Part shown: positions 18,390 to 28,104 of the stretch, piece after piece
How the letters are laid out: the number at the start of each line of letters is the position of its first letter
Numbering within the stretch: the stretch's first letter is position 1
Origin: CAWGGS01 sp963822095
GTDB taxonomy: Bacteria; Desulfobacterota; Desulfobulbia; Desulfobulbales; Desulfocapsaceae
NCBI GenBank assembly: GCA_963822095.1
Contig: CAWGGS010000025.1
Coordinates: 3,327 to 67,326, forward strand
Reading direction: 5' to 3'
DNA: 64,000 nt
Translations under genes and position numbers: made by a program
The notes under the pieces: model-generated
Databases searched by the model: none
Seen by the model: the letters and a program-made list of their open reading frames with translations, nothing else
Told to the model about the DNA's origin: nothing

Positions 18390-18434
18390 GTTTTTTAGAT
18401 ATCTGCGTATCCAGGTAGATACACACCCGGCAAA

Positions 18435-19364
18435 TTAACAGCCGAAGGCTTTCTGCAGATTGGGAACGGTTTGTTTTTTACGACTCATCATCCCGTCAAT
18501 CCACATGGAAGTTCCGGAAAGTTTGTTGTCGAAAGCTTTTTCGATCAATGCAGGATCGTCGGAAACAACTACGAGATCAGTACCTTCTTTTACAACATCG
18601 GTGAGCATAAGAAGTACGGAATGACGGCCGTCGGCTTTTACGTTTTTCATCTCTTGCAAAAGGTCGTCACGGAGATCGGCTACCTGGTCAAGTGTTGCCA
18701 GTTCGAGCTGGCCGACGCCGATCTTATTGCCCTTCATATCGAAATCCTTATAATCTCTGAAAAGCAGGTCTTTAATGGGGACACCGGCTACGGAAGATTT
18801 GGCTTTGAGCATTTCCATGAAAAGAGCTTCGGTATCTTCCACTCCGGCAACCTTTTTCAGATCTGCGACAGCTGCTTTGTCGTCGGGTGTACAGGTCGGG
18901 GATTTAAAATTTACGGTATCGCTTAAGATTGCTGCGAGCATCCCACCTGCGATGTTTTTGGGAATCTGAATGCCTGCATCTTTGAACATTTTATTCAATA
19001 CTGTACCTGTACAACCTACCGGCTCACTTCTGAACAGGATCGGGTTGTTGGTTGTGATATCGCCGATTTTATGATGATCGACAACTGTAACAACTTCAGC
19101 ATCCGTAATATTGGCTGGTGCCTGGGCAATGTCACTGAAATCAACCAAGGCGACTTGTTTTCCAGCAGCATCTTTGAGTTCTTCGGGAACCTGAAGGCCA
19201 AAATGTTTAAGGACCATCGTGGATTCCGGGTTTAGACCATCAGCACTGGTCTGCATACATGCCTTTACGTCAGCACCCTGTGCTTTCATGAGTTCAGCCA
19301 AAGCAATCGCTGAGGTCACGGAATCGGTATCTGGGTTAGAATGGCCAACTACACAAATAGTCAT
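18435..19364 (-). CDS. ppaC: Manganese-dependent inorganic pyrophosphatase (family II)
   Basis: 309 residues. It hydrolyses pyrophosphate to phosphate in the cytosol, pulling biosynthetic and sulfate-activation reactions forward. The DHH-family motifs are visible: VVGHSNPDTDSVTSA, VALVDFSD, VVDHHKIGD and EPVGCTGTVL. The C-terminal DHHA2 region ends with TSMWIDGMMSRKKQTVP. There are no inserted CBS domains. A strong Shine-Dalgarno (GGAGG) precedes the ATG, and codon use looks more biased than in neighbours, suggesting high expression. Many sulfate reducers use this enzyme type to remove pyrophosphate from APS formation; that link is an inference. Confidence 0.95.
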   Translation of the reverse strand: MTICVVGHSNPDTDSVTSAIALAELMKAQGADVKACMQTSADGLNPESTMVLKHFGLQVPEELKDAAGKQVALVDFSDIAQAPANITDAEVVTVVDHHKIGDITTNNPILFRSEPVGCTGTVLNKMFKDAGIQIPKNIAGGMLAAILSDTVNFKSPTCTPDDKAAVADLKKVAGVEDTEALFMEMLKAKSSVAGVPIKDLLFRDYKDFDMKGNKIGVGQLELATLDQVADLRDDLLQEMKNVKADGRHSVLLMLTDVVKEGTDLVVVSDDPALIEKAFDNKLSGTSMWIDGMMSRKKQTVPNLQKAFGC

Positions 19365-19736
19365 GTTCGTTCCTCCATAAAAATATTATTTAAATTCAAA
19401 CAGATAACACTCCCTTTTATACATTCTGAAATGTTTTGAGTATCCTCGGATTTGAGGCCCTAGAATAGTGTCTTAAATGTATTGAGTCAAGTAGAAAAAC
19501 TGTCGTATTTATATGAAATTGGACTTTCAGAGTGAATAGTCATTCAATTTTCAGCTTCCTTATAAATGATTTTTTTTAACCCGCTGTTCGTGAGATTAAA
19601 GATCACTTTTACCCAGTGGGTATCTGGCAAAAGTCCAGGAAAACATGCGTGACAACCATAAAACTTTGAAGTATATCTTTTGGTATCCGTATTGTAAAAT
19701 ATTCCATCAAACGTTCATACTATCTGCCATCTATCG
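19365..19736. other. Divergent promoter region
   Basis: The region between leftward ppaC and the rightward membrane-protein gene is AT-rich with no gene. The ppaC ribosome-binding site (GGAGG on the minus strand) is at its left end. No operator palindrome or riboswitch fold was recognised. Confidence 0.4.
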
Positions 19737-20783
19737 ATGAAACCAGAAAATCAAAACGAAAAAAAACCTGGCCGCAAGAAAAGAAGAAACTCAGGATTGA
19801 TTCTAACGCTTGTCTCTATCTGTCTCATCATCGGCATATTCTTTTTCATTGCTACAAGACAGGGGGATAACTCTGGATCATCCGGACTGGAAGGACAGCA
19901 GAACAGTATCTGGAGGAAGATCACTGAATCAATAACGGGAACTTCCGACCGAACTCAAGAAAAGACAACAACCCAGAAGGCACTTGAATCTTCCGATGGG
20001 GGGGACACAATCCACACAAACGGTGTACCTCAGTCGCCTCAAAAAAACGACAACACGTCACTTCCTGCCGACAACAGGCAGCCTCCCCTTGACAATATGT
20101 CAAAGCAGGGTGTCCAACCGAAAGGCGATACCCTGCAGACCGTTCTTTCCGGAACCACGGATTCGTGCCAGGAGGCCTCCAAGAAGGTCAATGCTTTTTA
20201 TACTCACTTGGATAACCAACCGTATATAAAGGATTTTCATCTTGGAAAATCAAGCAGTGTCTATTTCAGCGAACTCATTCAAAAATTACTGGATAATCCA
20301 CCGGTTATTTCCAGAGAAACCGACGATCTTTTCACAGTATTAAAAAATACGGCCCACTTTTATCGGATTATCGGTAAAAAGAATATCATTATTCTGAAAA
20401 CAATATTGGACAAGGAAAAACCTTATATTGAAAATACGTTAGCAGATTTTTATGTTCTTACCAATTATCCCGATTGTCTGCAAAAGACCTTCTCTCTTCG
20501 TGTGCCTCCTTACTCTATTTACGATTATGCAGGGTTCTTTCTCAATACCATGGGTGGAAGGCTCTACCTCTTCAGAAGGGATTCCGTGTCCCGAATGACG
20601 GTAAGCTATTACGGTATTCTAATCGTAGATAAAGCCAACAGGGAGTCGAACAACAGGGACGGCATCCAAATCAAACAGGCAATAAATTCCCTTATTACAG
20701 AAATCGAAAACAGTGGCAATCAATTGCTCCTTAAAGATAGATATCTTGATAAACTTTATGAGTTAAAGGAAAAGAATCAATAA
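19737..20783 (+). CDS. Single-pass membrane protein of unknown function
   Basis: 348 residues. A basic N-terminus (GRKKRRNS) leads into one membrane helix (residues 22-42), giving an N-in topology with the bulk in the periplasm. Residues 45-140 are low-complexity, rich in Gln, Thr, Asp and Pro, and probably an unfolded spacer. Residues 145-345 form a folded alpha-helical domain (CQEASKKVNAFYTHLD, YSIYDYAGFFLNTMGGRLYLF) that I recognise only as a conserved hypothetical domain of deltaproteobacteria. The next gene starts about 50 bases downstream on the same strand and may be co-transcribed. Confidence 0.75.
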   Translation: MKPENQNEKKPGRKKRRNSGLILTLVSICLIIGIFFFIATRQGDNSGSSGLEGQQNSIWRKITESITGTSDRTQEKTTTQKALESSDGGDTIHTNGVPQSPQKNDNTSLPADNRQPPLDNMSKQGVQPKGDTLQTVLSGTTDSCQEASKKVNAFYTHLDNQPYIKDFHLGKSSSVYFSELIQKLLDNPPVISRETDDLFTVLKNTAHFYRIIGKKNIIILKTILDKEKPYIENTLADFYVLTNYPDCLQKTFSLRVPPYSIYDYAGFFLNTMGGRLYLFRRDSVSRMTVSYYGILIVDKANRESNNRDGIQIKQAINSLITEIENSGNQLLLKDRYLDKLYELKEKNQ

Positions 20784-20834
20784 TATCTGCGCTCGTTGCT
20801 TGGGGCAGACCATGAGACAATAGGACGAACAATC

Positions 20835-21842
20835 ATGAACATCTGGTATGTGGCCGTCAATGGACAACAACAGGGACCCTTTCCTCTTGAGCAAGTTCAT
20901 CGCCGTTTACAGAGCGGTGAATACACAGAGGATACTCTTGTTTGGAAACAGGGATTTGCCAATTGGACTCCCATATCCCAAGTGCCCGAAATGAGTCAAC
21001 CACCCGGAGGACAATCCCAAGAACCTCCCAGGGTTTCCGGGCAACTTGCCCATGAAATTGATTTCGAAATTTTCGGCAACGAAATGCAATTTGTCGAAGT
21101 TGAACTCGACCCCGATGAAAGTGCCGTCGCAGAGGCAGGTGCGATGATGTATATGTCCGAAGCCATTGCCATGGAAACCGTCTTCGGTGACGGCTCCTAC
21201 GGGTCGGAGACCGGAAGCCTTTTTGATAAAATGCTAGGTGCCGGCAAACGCTTAATTACTGGCGAGAGCCTTTTCACCACGATTTTCACCTTTAAAGGGA
21301 GTGGCAAGGGAAAGGTTGCCTTTGCTGCACCCTATCCGGGAAAAATCATCCCCCTTGATCTGAAAAAATATAACCAAAAATTGGTCTGCCAGAAAGAGGC
21401 CTTCCTTTGCGCCGCAAAAGGTGTTGCCATAGGAGTTGAATTCCAGAAAAAAATCGGCACCGCGCTGTTCGGCGGTGAAGGTTTCATTATGCAAAAACTC
21501 GAAGGTGACGGTTTGGTTTTCGTCCATGCAGGTGGAACCATAATTGAAAAACAACTGCAGCCCGGAGAATCGATTAAGGTAGACACCGGATGTCTGGTTG
21601 CCTTGACCCAAACGGTCAATTATGACATTGAATTCGTTGGAGGTGTTAAATCAGCAATTTTCGGTGGTGAAGGCTTCTTTTTTGCTACGGTTACCGGCCC
21701 CGGCCATGTTTGGCTGCAATCATTACCATTTTCAAGACTCGCAGGAAGAATCTTCCAATCAGCCCCCCAGAATAATGCTGGTTTTTCAACTACCGGTGAA
21801 GGATCGGTTCTTGGCGGTCTCGGTGATCTTTTCCAGCGATAG
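20835..21842 (+). CDS. GYF_2 domain plus TIGR00266/AIM24 family protein
   Basis: 335 residues from the ATG at 20835, which has an AGGA ribosome-binding site; an upstream TTG at 20796 is less likely. Residues 1-52 form a GYF_2 (DUF4339) module: WYVAVNGQQQGPFPLEQV, then WKQGFANWTPI. A short Pro/Gln linker leads to a TIGR00266 (AIM24-like) beta-sandwich domain with EVELDPDESAVAEAGAMMYM and repeated GEGFIMQKLEGDG / GEGFFFATVTGPG motifs. AIM24-type proteins are of unknown biochemical function. GYF-like modules often bind proline-rich peptides or sit in membrane stress proteins. Confidence 0.85.
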   Translation: MNIWYVAVNGQQQGPFPLEQVHRRLQSGEYTEDTLVWKQGFANWTPISQVPEMSQPPGGQSQEPPRVSGQLAHEIDFEIFGNEMQFVEVELDPDESAVAEAGAMMYMSEAIAMETVFGDGSYGSETGSLFDKMLGAGKRLITGESLFTTIFTFKGSGKGKVAFAAPYPGKIIPLDLKKYNQKLVCQKEAFLCAAKGVAIGVEFQKKIGTALFGGEGFIMQKLEGDGLVFVHAGGTIIEKQLQPGESIKVDTGCLVALTQTVNYDIEFVGGVKSAIFGGEGFFFATVTGPGHVWLQSLPFSRLAGRIFQSAPQNNAGFSTTGEGSVLGGLGDLFQR

Positions 21843-21991
21843 GATTGTGTTTTTCGAAAAACCTGCGTTCCACTGTTTTATAAGGTTACACCTTTTTTCC
21901 ACCAAACTTCAGGGATATGGATTGTTTTTTGTTGTAAAATGCTATAATATAAACATCAAGCTTCTTTCATTCTAGCCGGGTCTTGGTTGAA

Positions 21992-22756
21992 ATGAACTCT
22001 CTTTCATCATTGTATTATAGTCAGATCGGCAGGCAGTTTCCAATAACCAATGGAAATTCCTCAAAGGTCATAAAAAGCGATAAAACATCAACAGCGCAAG
22101 GTACAGGACCGCTCAACAGAAAGGATCAGGTAATAATCTCAATCCCAGGACAAGAGGATTCGGAAAAAAATACTGCAAATCCTAAAACATCTGCTGAGTC
22201 ATTCCCCACCTCGTCCTCTGCAAATAATCAGGTTAGTCAGAGTCTAAGCACACTGCAACTTTCTGAAATCCAACAACTTAAAAAAAGAGATACAGATGTC
22301 AGGGCTCATGAGCAAGCCCACCTGTCAGTCGCAGGAAGATATGCTACAGGAGGTGCTTCATATTCCTACCAAACTGGTCCTGACGGTGTACGATATGCGG
22401 TAGGTGGTGAAGTCCCTATTGATATCTCCTCAGAAAAAAGTCCAGAAGCTACCATTCAAAAGATGGAAACAATAAGAAGAGCAGCTCTTGCTCCGCTCGA
22501 TCCTTCGTCCGCAGATCTTCAGATCGCTGCTCAGGCAACCGCGAAAGAGCTTCAGGCAATGCAGCAACTTCGTATCCAGGAAAGCGGGAAAGCCACATCT
22601 CAGGATTCCGCTAAATCATCAACCGGACAAAATGAAAATGGACCGAAAGGTCCCCTCTCCTCCTCCGACCCAGGCAACACTTCTTCCGGATTATCCTCTG
22701 GTAATGACCAACAAATAATGATAAAAGCATACCAGAATATTTTATCGTTGGCCTGA
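21992..22756 (+). CDS. SprA-related putative metalloprotease
   Basis: 254 residues from the ATG at 21992 (a TTG nine bases upstream is also in frame). The first 80 residues are Ser/Asn/Thr-rich and disordered. Residues about 90-195 hold the conserved core DVRAHEQAHLSVAGRYATGG with an HExxH-type zinc motif (HEQAH), then GPDGVRYAVGGEVPID and the helical ALAPLDPSSADLQIAAQA. This matches the SprA-related family (CJM1_0395-type), whose enzymatic activity is predicted rather than shown. The C-terminus is again Ser/Gly-rich. No signal peptide is seen. Confidence 0.85.
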   Translation: MNSLSSLYYSQIGRQFPITNGNSSKVIKSDKTSTAQGTGPLNRKDQVIISIPGQEDSEKNTANPKTSAESFPTSSSANNQVSQSLSTLQLSEIQQLKKRDTDVRAHEQAHLSVAGRYATGGASYSYQTGPDGVRYAVGGEVPIDISSEKSPEATIQKMETIRRAALAPLDPSSADLQIAAQATAKELQAMQQLRIQESGKATSQDSAKSSTGQNENGPKGPLSSSDPGNTSSGLSSGNDQQIMIKAYQNILSLA

Positions 22757-23089
22757 TGGGATTATGTATTTTCCGATCAGACTTCAAACCAGCATGACCG
22801 ATTGTAGCGGTTTACGCTGGTAAACAGAGGCCTAATACTCCGGTTGTGAAAGACCGGTGGTTGGTTGAGACTTTCCTTTATCTGGTTACCCCTAAAACCC
22901 ATCCTGCCGGAATGGAAGGGGGCGAACTGTTCATTACTCGGATCTCTGCAGCCTGGACAGCTGCGGAAAAACCCCATGAATGGGCTTATGGCTTCCCGAA
23001 AAACGAACAGCTCACTCCCTTGATCGGCAGCTGGACATTAGTGGTAATCAGATTCTTTTTTTATGCTTCTTTTGAGAGGGACATCTGAT
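22757..23089. other. Intergenic region, less AT-rich, some hairpins
   Basis: About 330 bases before the aminopeptidase gene. It includes two short hairpins: GTTTAC/GTAAAC at 22810-22825 and GCAGC/GCTGC near 22950-22970. An open frame runs through it (22846-23088) without a recognisable protein. It could hold a structured leader or small RNA, but nothing specific was identified. Confidence 0.3.
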
Positions 23090-24403
23090 ATGAAGGAAGA
23101 GCACTTTACAAAAAAATTTTTTAACTTCCTGAACTCATCGCCAACTCCTTACCATGCCATCTCCGTCATGGCAATCCACTTTCTGGAACAAGGATATCAG
23201 CAACTTTTCGAAAACGAACGTTGGGAGCTCGAAAAGGGAAAATCATATTTTACGATCCGGGATGATGGTGCGCTGGTCGCCTTCACGCTTGGTTTCAATC
23301 CTCCGGAACAACAAGGTTTCCGGATTCTGGGCGCCCACAGCGACAGTCCCTGTCTGCAAATAAAACCACTGCCCGGCGTTAACAAACTAGACTACCACCA
23401 ATTGGGTGTTGAAGTTTACGGCGGTGCACTTCTCAGCCCCTGGTTTGACAGGGACCTTTCCCTTGCCGGACGGGCATGCTGCCATATGGAAGGGAAGACA
23501 CTGAAGAGTTTTTTAGTCGATTTTCGTCGGCCGATGCTGTCCATTCCAAGCCTTGCCATCCATCTCGACCGGGAGGCAAACAAAAACCGTTCAATAAATT
23601 CCCAGCTCCATATCGCCCCTATCCTTTCCCAGGTTGTAGACAGTATACTACCGGAATTCAAAACCATACTTCGGGACCGGATAGTCGAAGAGCATGGAGA
23701 ACATGGAGTCGTCAACGTCTTGAGCTTTGATATGTTCTGTTACGATCCCCAGGCCCCCAGTTATCTGGGCCTGAAAAAAGAGTTTATAAGCGCTCCACGC
23801 CTGGACAACCTTCTTAGTTGTTTTGTGGGAATGCACGCGATGCTTGAGGCAAACAGCCGAGGAAATAGGATGTTTATTTGCAACAACAATGAGGAAACAG
23901 GCTCAATGTCCACGACCGGAGCACTCGGTTCCCTGCCTGTTTCCATAATTGAACGCATAATTCCCGACACACAGGCCCGTAGAATTTGCCTCAACAGATC
24001 TTTTTTTATCTCCATGGACAATGCCCACGCTGTTCATCCGAATTTCTCCGACAAGTCGGAACCGGCCCACCGCGTACTCCTCAACCATGGACCAGTGATT
24101 AAAATAAACGCCAATCAAAGATATGCCACTAATAGTTTCAGTCAGGCACTTTTCCAACTTCTTGCCTCAGAGATCGATGTTAAAACCCAGGAATTCGTGA
24201 TGCGTAACGATATGGCTTGCGGTAGCACAATAGGGCCACTCATTGCCTCACAACTCGGAATTCGAACTGTCGATGTCGGTGCACCAACCTTGGCCATGCA
24301 TTCCATACGCGAGTTAACAGGCAGCAGTGATCCTCATCTTTTGTATAGAACAATTTTCCACTTTTTAACAAGAAAGGACCTTCCAGACGATGTAAACCAA
24401 TGA
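23090..24403 (+). CDS. apeB: M18 family aminopeptidase (aspartyl aminopeptidase-like)
   Basis: 437 residues from the ATG at 23090, chosen for its GAGAGG ribosome-binding site; the frame is open 27 bases further upstream. A cytosolic dizinc exopeptidase that removes N-terminal residues. Metal-site motifs are visible: GAHSDSPCLQIKP (His-Asp), SAPRLDNL, CNNNEETGS (catalytic and metal glutamates), SMDNAHAVHPN and the late TVDVGAPTLAMHSIRE. Its stop overlaps the next ATG in an ATGA, so the lytic transglycosylase is translationally coupled. Confidence 0.94.
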   Translation: MKEEHFTKKFFNFLNSSPTPYHAISVMAIHFLEQGYQQLFENERWELEKGKSYFTIRDDGALVAFTLGFNPPEQQGFRILGAHSDSPCLQIKPLPGVNKLDYHQLGVEVYGGALLSPWFDRDLSLAGRACCHMEGKTLKSFLVDFRRPMLSIPSLAIHLDREANKNRSINSQLHIAPILSQVVDSILPEFKTILRDRIVEEHGEHGVVNVLSFDMFCYDPQAPSYLGLKKEFISAPRLDNLLSCFVGMHAMLEANSRGNRMFICNNNEETGSMSTTGALGSLPVSIIERIIPDTQARRICLNRSFFISMDNAHAVHPNFSDKSEPAHRVLLNHGPVIKINANQRYATNSFSQALFQLLASEIDVKTQEFVMRNDMACGSTIGPLIASQLGIRTVDVGAPTLAMHSIRELTGSSDPHLLYRTIFHFLTRKDLPDDVNQ

Positions 24404-25011
24404 AAAAAAAATGGTTTCTTATCCTCATTTTTTGTATAGGGATATCATGTCCTACTGCTGGATTCTGCAGTCTCAAGACATATTTAAAAAAATATCTTCA
24501 TGCTTCAATTTCCACCGAAAGTATCGAAAAGCTATCCAGTTATGACAGATTCATTGATTATTTTTCAGCGCTTTACTATTTCCGCCCACACTATAGAGTC
24601 AACCCTGATTTCATACGTGCATTGATTCTTGCAGAGTCATCGGGCAATCCAAATGCGCTTTCCAAAAAGGGAGCTATAGGCTTGGGGCAGATACTCTTTA
24701 CAACAGGTAAACGAGCTGCCTCCGAACTGGCACAGACCGGTTACTCATTTAAATACGTTAAACATTTCCGGCTGCTACACCTAAGACGAAAGGATCTCTA
24801 CGATCCGGCAATCAATATTCTGCTCACCTGTTATCTGATTTCAAAGTACAACAATGAATATGACGGAAAACTCGACCTCGTCCTAACTGCCTGGAACGCC
24901 GGAGACAATACGGAATCGCTTGATTCAAGTCTTCCAGCTCCTTATCATGAAACTTTTGACTTGATCGGAAAGGTAAACGGATACTATCTCTATCTCCTGG
25001 ATCATAACTAG
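24400..25011 (+). CDS. Lytic transglycosylase, SLT family
   Basis: 203 residues. An N-terminal signal peptide (KKKW, hydrophobic run, cleavage near Cys-Ser at residue 24) exports it. The SLT-type lysozyme fold has the catalytic glutamate in LILAESSGNPNALSKKGAIGLGQI, then NILLTCYLISKYN and LTAWNAG. It cleaves peptidoglycan glycan strands to 1,6-anhydromuropeptides in the periplasm. Its start overlaps the aminopeptidase stop (ATGA). Its TAG stop overlaps the TAG stop of the opposite-strand gene in the palindrome CTAG. Confidence 0.9.
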   Translation: MKKKWFLILIFCIGISCPTAGFCSLKTYLKKYLHASISTESIEKLSSYDRFIDYFSALYYFRPHYRVNPDFIRALILAESSGNPNALSKKGAIGLGQILFTTGKRAASELAQTGYSFKYVKHFRLLHLRRKDLYDPAINILLTCYLISKYNNEYDGKLDLVLTAWNAGDNTESLDSSLPAPYHETFDLIGKVNGYYLYLLDHN

Positions 25012-26081
25012 GTAACAAGATCAACCTGCTGCAACGTTCCCACCACTCCGTTTTCCTGAACAAAGATACCGGAGGTTCTTACTTGTCCGATAAGATTGTT
25101 CTGAGTGTCCTTGACTGAAAAAGGAGTTGTCACATTACCGAGATACAAGGCACCAACCCCTGATTCAATAAGGGATAGTAAGGAATCTTGTCCGTTCTTA
25201 TCCTTTGTCCAGACCCGTAATTGATTATAAATGGAATCATTCTCATCTATCCAGTTATTTCCGTCACTATCATAGGAAGCGAGTTCGTTAAAGCCATTCC
25301 CGGTAGAAGGCCCAAAAAGCTCAGATCCGTCATTGATCTTATTATCCCCATTTTTATCCACTGCCAAAAAACCGCTTCCAGGAGAAACGAAGTCCATGTC
25401 CTCGGTTTTTCCGTCTGAATTGAGATCAAATGAAAAATGTGTCTGGGTGAGTTCGGCTGCCTTACCATTGAAGTTAATCACCAACGGGTCCTTTAGAGCA
25501 TCTCCCATTCTAACAGTCTGATATTGCGCTGAGGAAAACTCCCTGCTCATGGATAGCTGGGTGGAGAAATTAATCTTTCGGCCATCATCGGTTACAATTT
25601 TTCCCTGGGCGGAAAAGTCTGTAGTTTCTGATTCATAATGAGATTGATGGGATTCATAAATCAGACCGAAACCTACATTTGGCGGCTGCTCTGCCGTATG
25701 TTGGACAGTAGCGTCCGGCATCTGTACGGTTGAACTTCCCTGTGAAAAGATTTTTTTCAGGTCAGCCATCTTTACTTTCTTTCCGGTAATACGTTCGATC
25801 ATCAACTGGAGAAGGCGGAGATTCAAATCAGGTGGAGCATCGCCTTGTTCTAAATCCTTCCCGGCATTGTGCCCGGTCAGAATTTTTTTCGCTTGAGGAG
25901 AAAGAGAAACCTTAACGGAAGAATTTATTAAATAGTCCTTTAATGCTTCGGCTCTTTGCTCATCTATCGAGGTTCGACGATTTTGGCCTGACCGCCAAAT
26001 GGTCAAGGATTTTCTATTTTCTTCTTTTTCTAGGGAGGCATGTTGAGAATAGAGCTGTATGGCAGAATTTGTGATTTTCAT
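25008..26081 (-). CDS. EF-hand-like calcium-binding protein of unknown role
   Basis: 357 residues from the ATG at 26081, preceded by GGAGGG; an upstream ATG at 26105 is less likely. No signal peptide is visible. The N-terminal half is polar and helical. Residues about 205-300 carry calcium-loop repeats: DLNSDGKTEDMD, DKNGDNKINDGSELFG and DSDGNNWIDENDSIYNQLRVW. This pattern is common in conserved bacterial EF-hand/dockerin-like proteins, some of them secreted adhesin- or flagellum-related. The C-terminus is beta-rich. The function is unknown. Confidence 0.8.
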   Translation of the reverse strand: MKITNSAIQLYSQHASLEKEENRKSLTIWRSGQNRRTSIDEQRAEALKDYLINSSVKVSLSPQAKKILTGHNAGKDLEQGDAPPDLNLRLLQLMIERITGKKVKMADLKKIFSQGSSTVQMPDATVQHTAEQPPNVGFGLIYESHQSHYESETTDFSAQGKIVTDDGRKINFSTQLSMSREFSSAQYQTVRMGDALKDPLVINFNGKAAELTQTHFSFDLNSDGKTEDMDFVSPGSGFLAVDKNGDNKINDGSELFGPSTGNGFNELASYDSDGNNWIDENDSIYNQLRVWTKDKNGQDSLLSLIESGVGALYLGNVTTPFSVKDTQNNLIGQVRTSGIFVQENGVVGTLQQVDLVT

Positions 26082-26380
26082 GGCTAGCCCTCCGTGGCTT
26101 TGCATTTACGAATCATCTCCCGATCTTCCTTGACCAAAATCAGAGGCGAGGAGAACCTCTTCTCCCTATTATCGGTCGAACTTCCATTTTCTTTACTTTT
26201 TTTTATTTTTAATCCGATCTTCACATAATCAGTCCCTTTCTTTTTCCTGAATTACAGGGTAGATTGTATTGTTTAAATCAATCTATTCCATATTAGAGGT
26301 ATATCCATTTTGAAAGACCTGCATACGAGCTGATTTCTCTTATTCTTTTCGAAAGTCCTTTCCCAACCCGAAGGTGTAAA

Positions 26381-28066
26381 ATGAGTAATGACGATAAAAA
26401 AATCATTTATTCTATGATCAAAGTCAGTAAATATTATGATAACAAACCTGTTTTAAAGGATATTTCTCTATCGTACTTTTACGGTGCCAAAATAGGAGTT
26501 CTGGGCCTGAACGGTTCCGGTAAAAGCACTCTTCTGCGAATACTTGCAGGAATAGATACTGAATTTAATGGAGAAACCATATTGTCTCCAGGGCTTACCA
26601 TTGACTACCTTCCGCAGGAACCGGAACTTGACCCACAAAAAACCGTTCGGCAGATTGTCGAAGAAGGCGTTCAGGAAACTGTCGACCTTTTGGCTCAATT
26701 TAACGCCATCAATGAAAAGTTTGCCGAACCGATGACTGATGACGAGATGCAGGCCCTTATTGATAACCAGGCTACAGTACAGGAAAAGCTCGACACGCTT
26801 TCCGCATGGGATCTTGACAGCAGACTTGAGATGGCAATGGATGCTCTTCGTTGCCCCCATGGAGACACTAGATGTGATATTCTCTCGGGAGGAGAGCTAC
26901 GTCGAGTAGCCCTCTGTCGCATCCTTCTCAAACATCCCGACATTCTGCTGCTCGATGAACCGACCAATCATTTAGATGCCGAATCGGTGAGTTGGCTTGA
27001 GCATCATCTTCAATCCTATCCAGGAACCGTCATTGCCGTAACCCATGATCGGTATTTTCTGGACAATGTCGCCGGTTGGATACTTGAGTTGGACCGTGGT
27101 CTTGGAATACCCTGGAGAGGAAATTACTCGTCTTGGCTGGAGCAAAAAGAACGACGCCTGGCCCAAGAAGAAAAAAAGGAAAGCGACCGGAGACGCACAC
27201 TTCAAAGAGAATTGGAGTGGATCAAAATGTCTCCTAAAGGACGTCGAAGCAAATCAAAAGCGCGTATCAGCTCCTATGAAAAGCTCATGTCCCAGGAAAC
27301 TGAACAACTTGCAAAAGAGCTTGAGATCTTCATCCCTCCGGGTCCTCGTCTCGGAAAGGTCGTTATCGAAGCTCAAAACGTACAAAAATGCTTTAATGAA
27401 CGGATTCTCGTGGATAACATGAACTTCGTTTTGCCCGCCGGTGGCATTGTCGGAGTTATTGGTCCGAACGGGGCTGGGAAAACCACACTTTTTAAAATGA
27501 TTACTGGCCAGGATACCCCGAACAAAGGCACAATCCGGATAGGCGAAACAGTGAAACTTTCCTATGTTGATCAGACAAGAGACAGTCTTGATCCCGAACA
27601 ATCGATCTGGCAGGCCATATCAGACAATCAAGATACAATCTGGCTCGGTAAAAAGGAGATTAACAGCCGCGCCTATGTCGGCAAGTTCAATTTTTCTGGT
27701 ACCGATCAGCAAAAAAAAGTCGGCCTGCTTTCAGGTGGCCAACGTAACAGGGTTCATCTTGCCAAAATGCTAAAAGAAGGAGGGAATGTTCTGCTTCTTG
27801 ATGAACCGACAAATGATTTGGACGTAAATACCTTGCGAGCCCTTGAAGAAGCACTTGAAAATTTTGGAGGATGTGCGGTGGTTATAAGTCATGACCGTTG
27901 GTTCCTGGACCGTATAGCCACCCATATCCTTGCCTTTGAAGGAGATTCACAAGTAGTTTGGTTCGAAGGGAATTATTCCGATTATGAAAAGGACAGAAAG
28001 ACCCGTCTCGGCGGGGAAGCTGATCAGCCGCACAGGATAAAATATCGTCAGATGACAAGAGCATAG
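26381..28066 (+). CDS. ettA: Energy-dependent translational throttle protein EttA (ABC-F)
   Basis: 561 residues, the usual size. A soluble ABC-F ATPase that binds the ribosomal E site and regulates entry into elongation according to energy charge. Two ABC cassettes are visible: Walker A LGLNGSGKST and IGPNGAGKTT, signatures LSGGELRR and LSGGQRNR, Walker B ILLLDEPTNHLD and LLLDEPTNDLD. Between the cassettes is the charged P-site tRNA interaction linker (KGRRSKSKARISSYEKL). The arm insertion lies in the first cassette (residues about 95-140). It stands alone, with AAGG before the ATG. Confidence 0.95.
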   Translation: MSNDDKKIIYSMIKVSKYYDNKPVLKDISLSYFYGAKIGVLGLNGSGKSTLLRILAGIDTEFNGETILSPGLTIDYLPQEPELDPQKTVRQIVEEGVQETVDLLAQFNAINEKFAEPMTDDEMQALIDNQATVQEKLDTLSAWDLDSRLEMAMDALRCPHGDTRCDILSGGELRRVALCRILLKHPDILLLDEPTNHLDAESVSWLEHHLQSYPGTVIAVTHDRYFLDNVAGWILELDRGLGIPWRGNYSSWLEQKERRLAQEEKKESDRRRTLQRELEWIKMSPKGRRSKSKARISSYEKLMSQETEQLAKELEIFIPPGPRLGKVVIEAQNVQKCFNERILVDNMNFVLPAGGIVGVIGPNGAGKTTLFKMITGQDTPNKGTIRIGETVKLSYVDQTRDSLDPEQSIWQAISDNQDTIWLGKKEINSRAYVGKFNFSGTDQQKKVGLLSGGQRNRVHLAKMLKEGGNVLLLDEPTNDLDVNTLRALEEALENFGGCAVVISHDRWFLDRIATHILAFEGDSQVVWFEGNYSDYEKDRKTRLGGEADQPHRIKYRQMTRA

Positions 28067-28104
28067 AACCAAATCTTACAATGGAGGCCACCATAAAGAC
28101 TCAA

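Noticed and set aside
22846..23088. 80-codon frame upstream of the aminopeptidase gene
   Set aside because: It lacks a recognisable domain and overlaps only the ribosome-binding region of a well-supported gene. It was described as intergenic instead.
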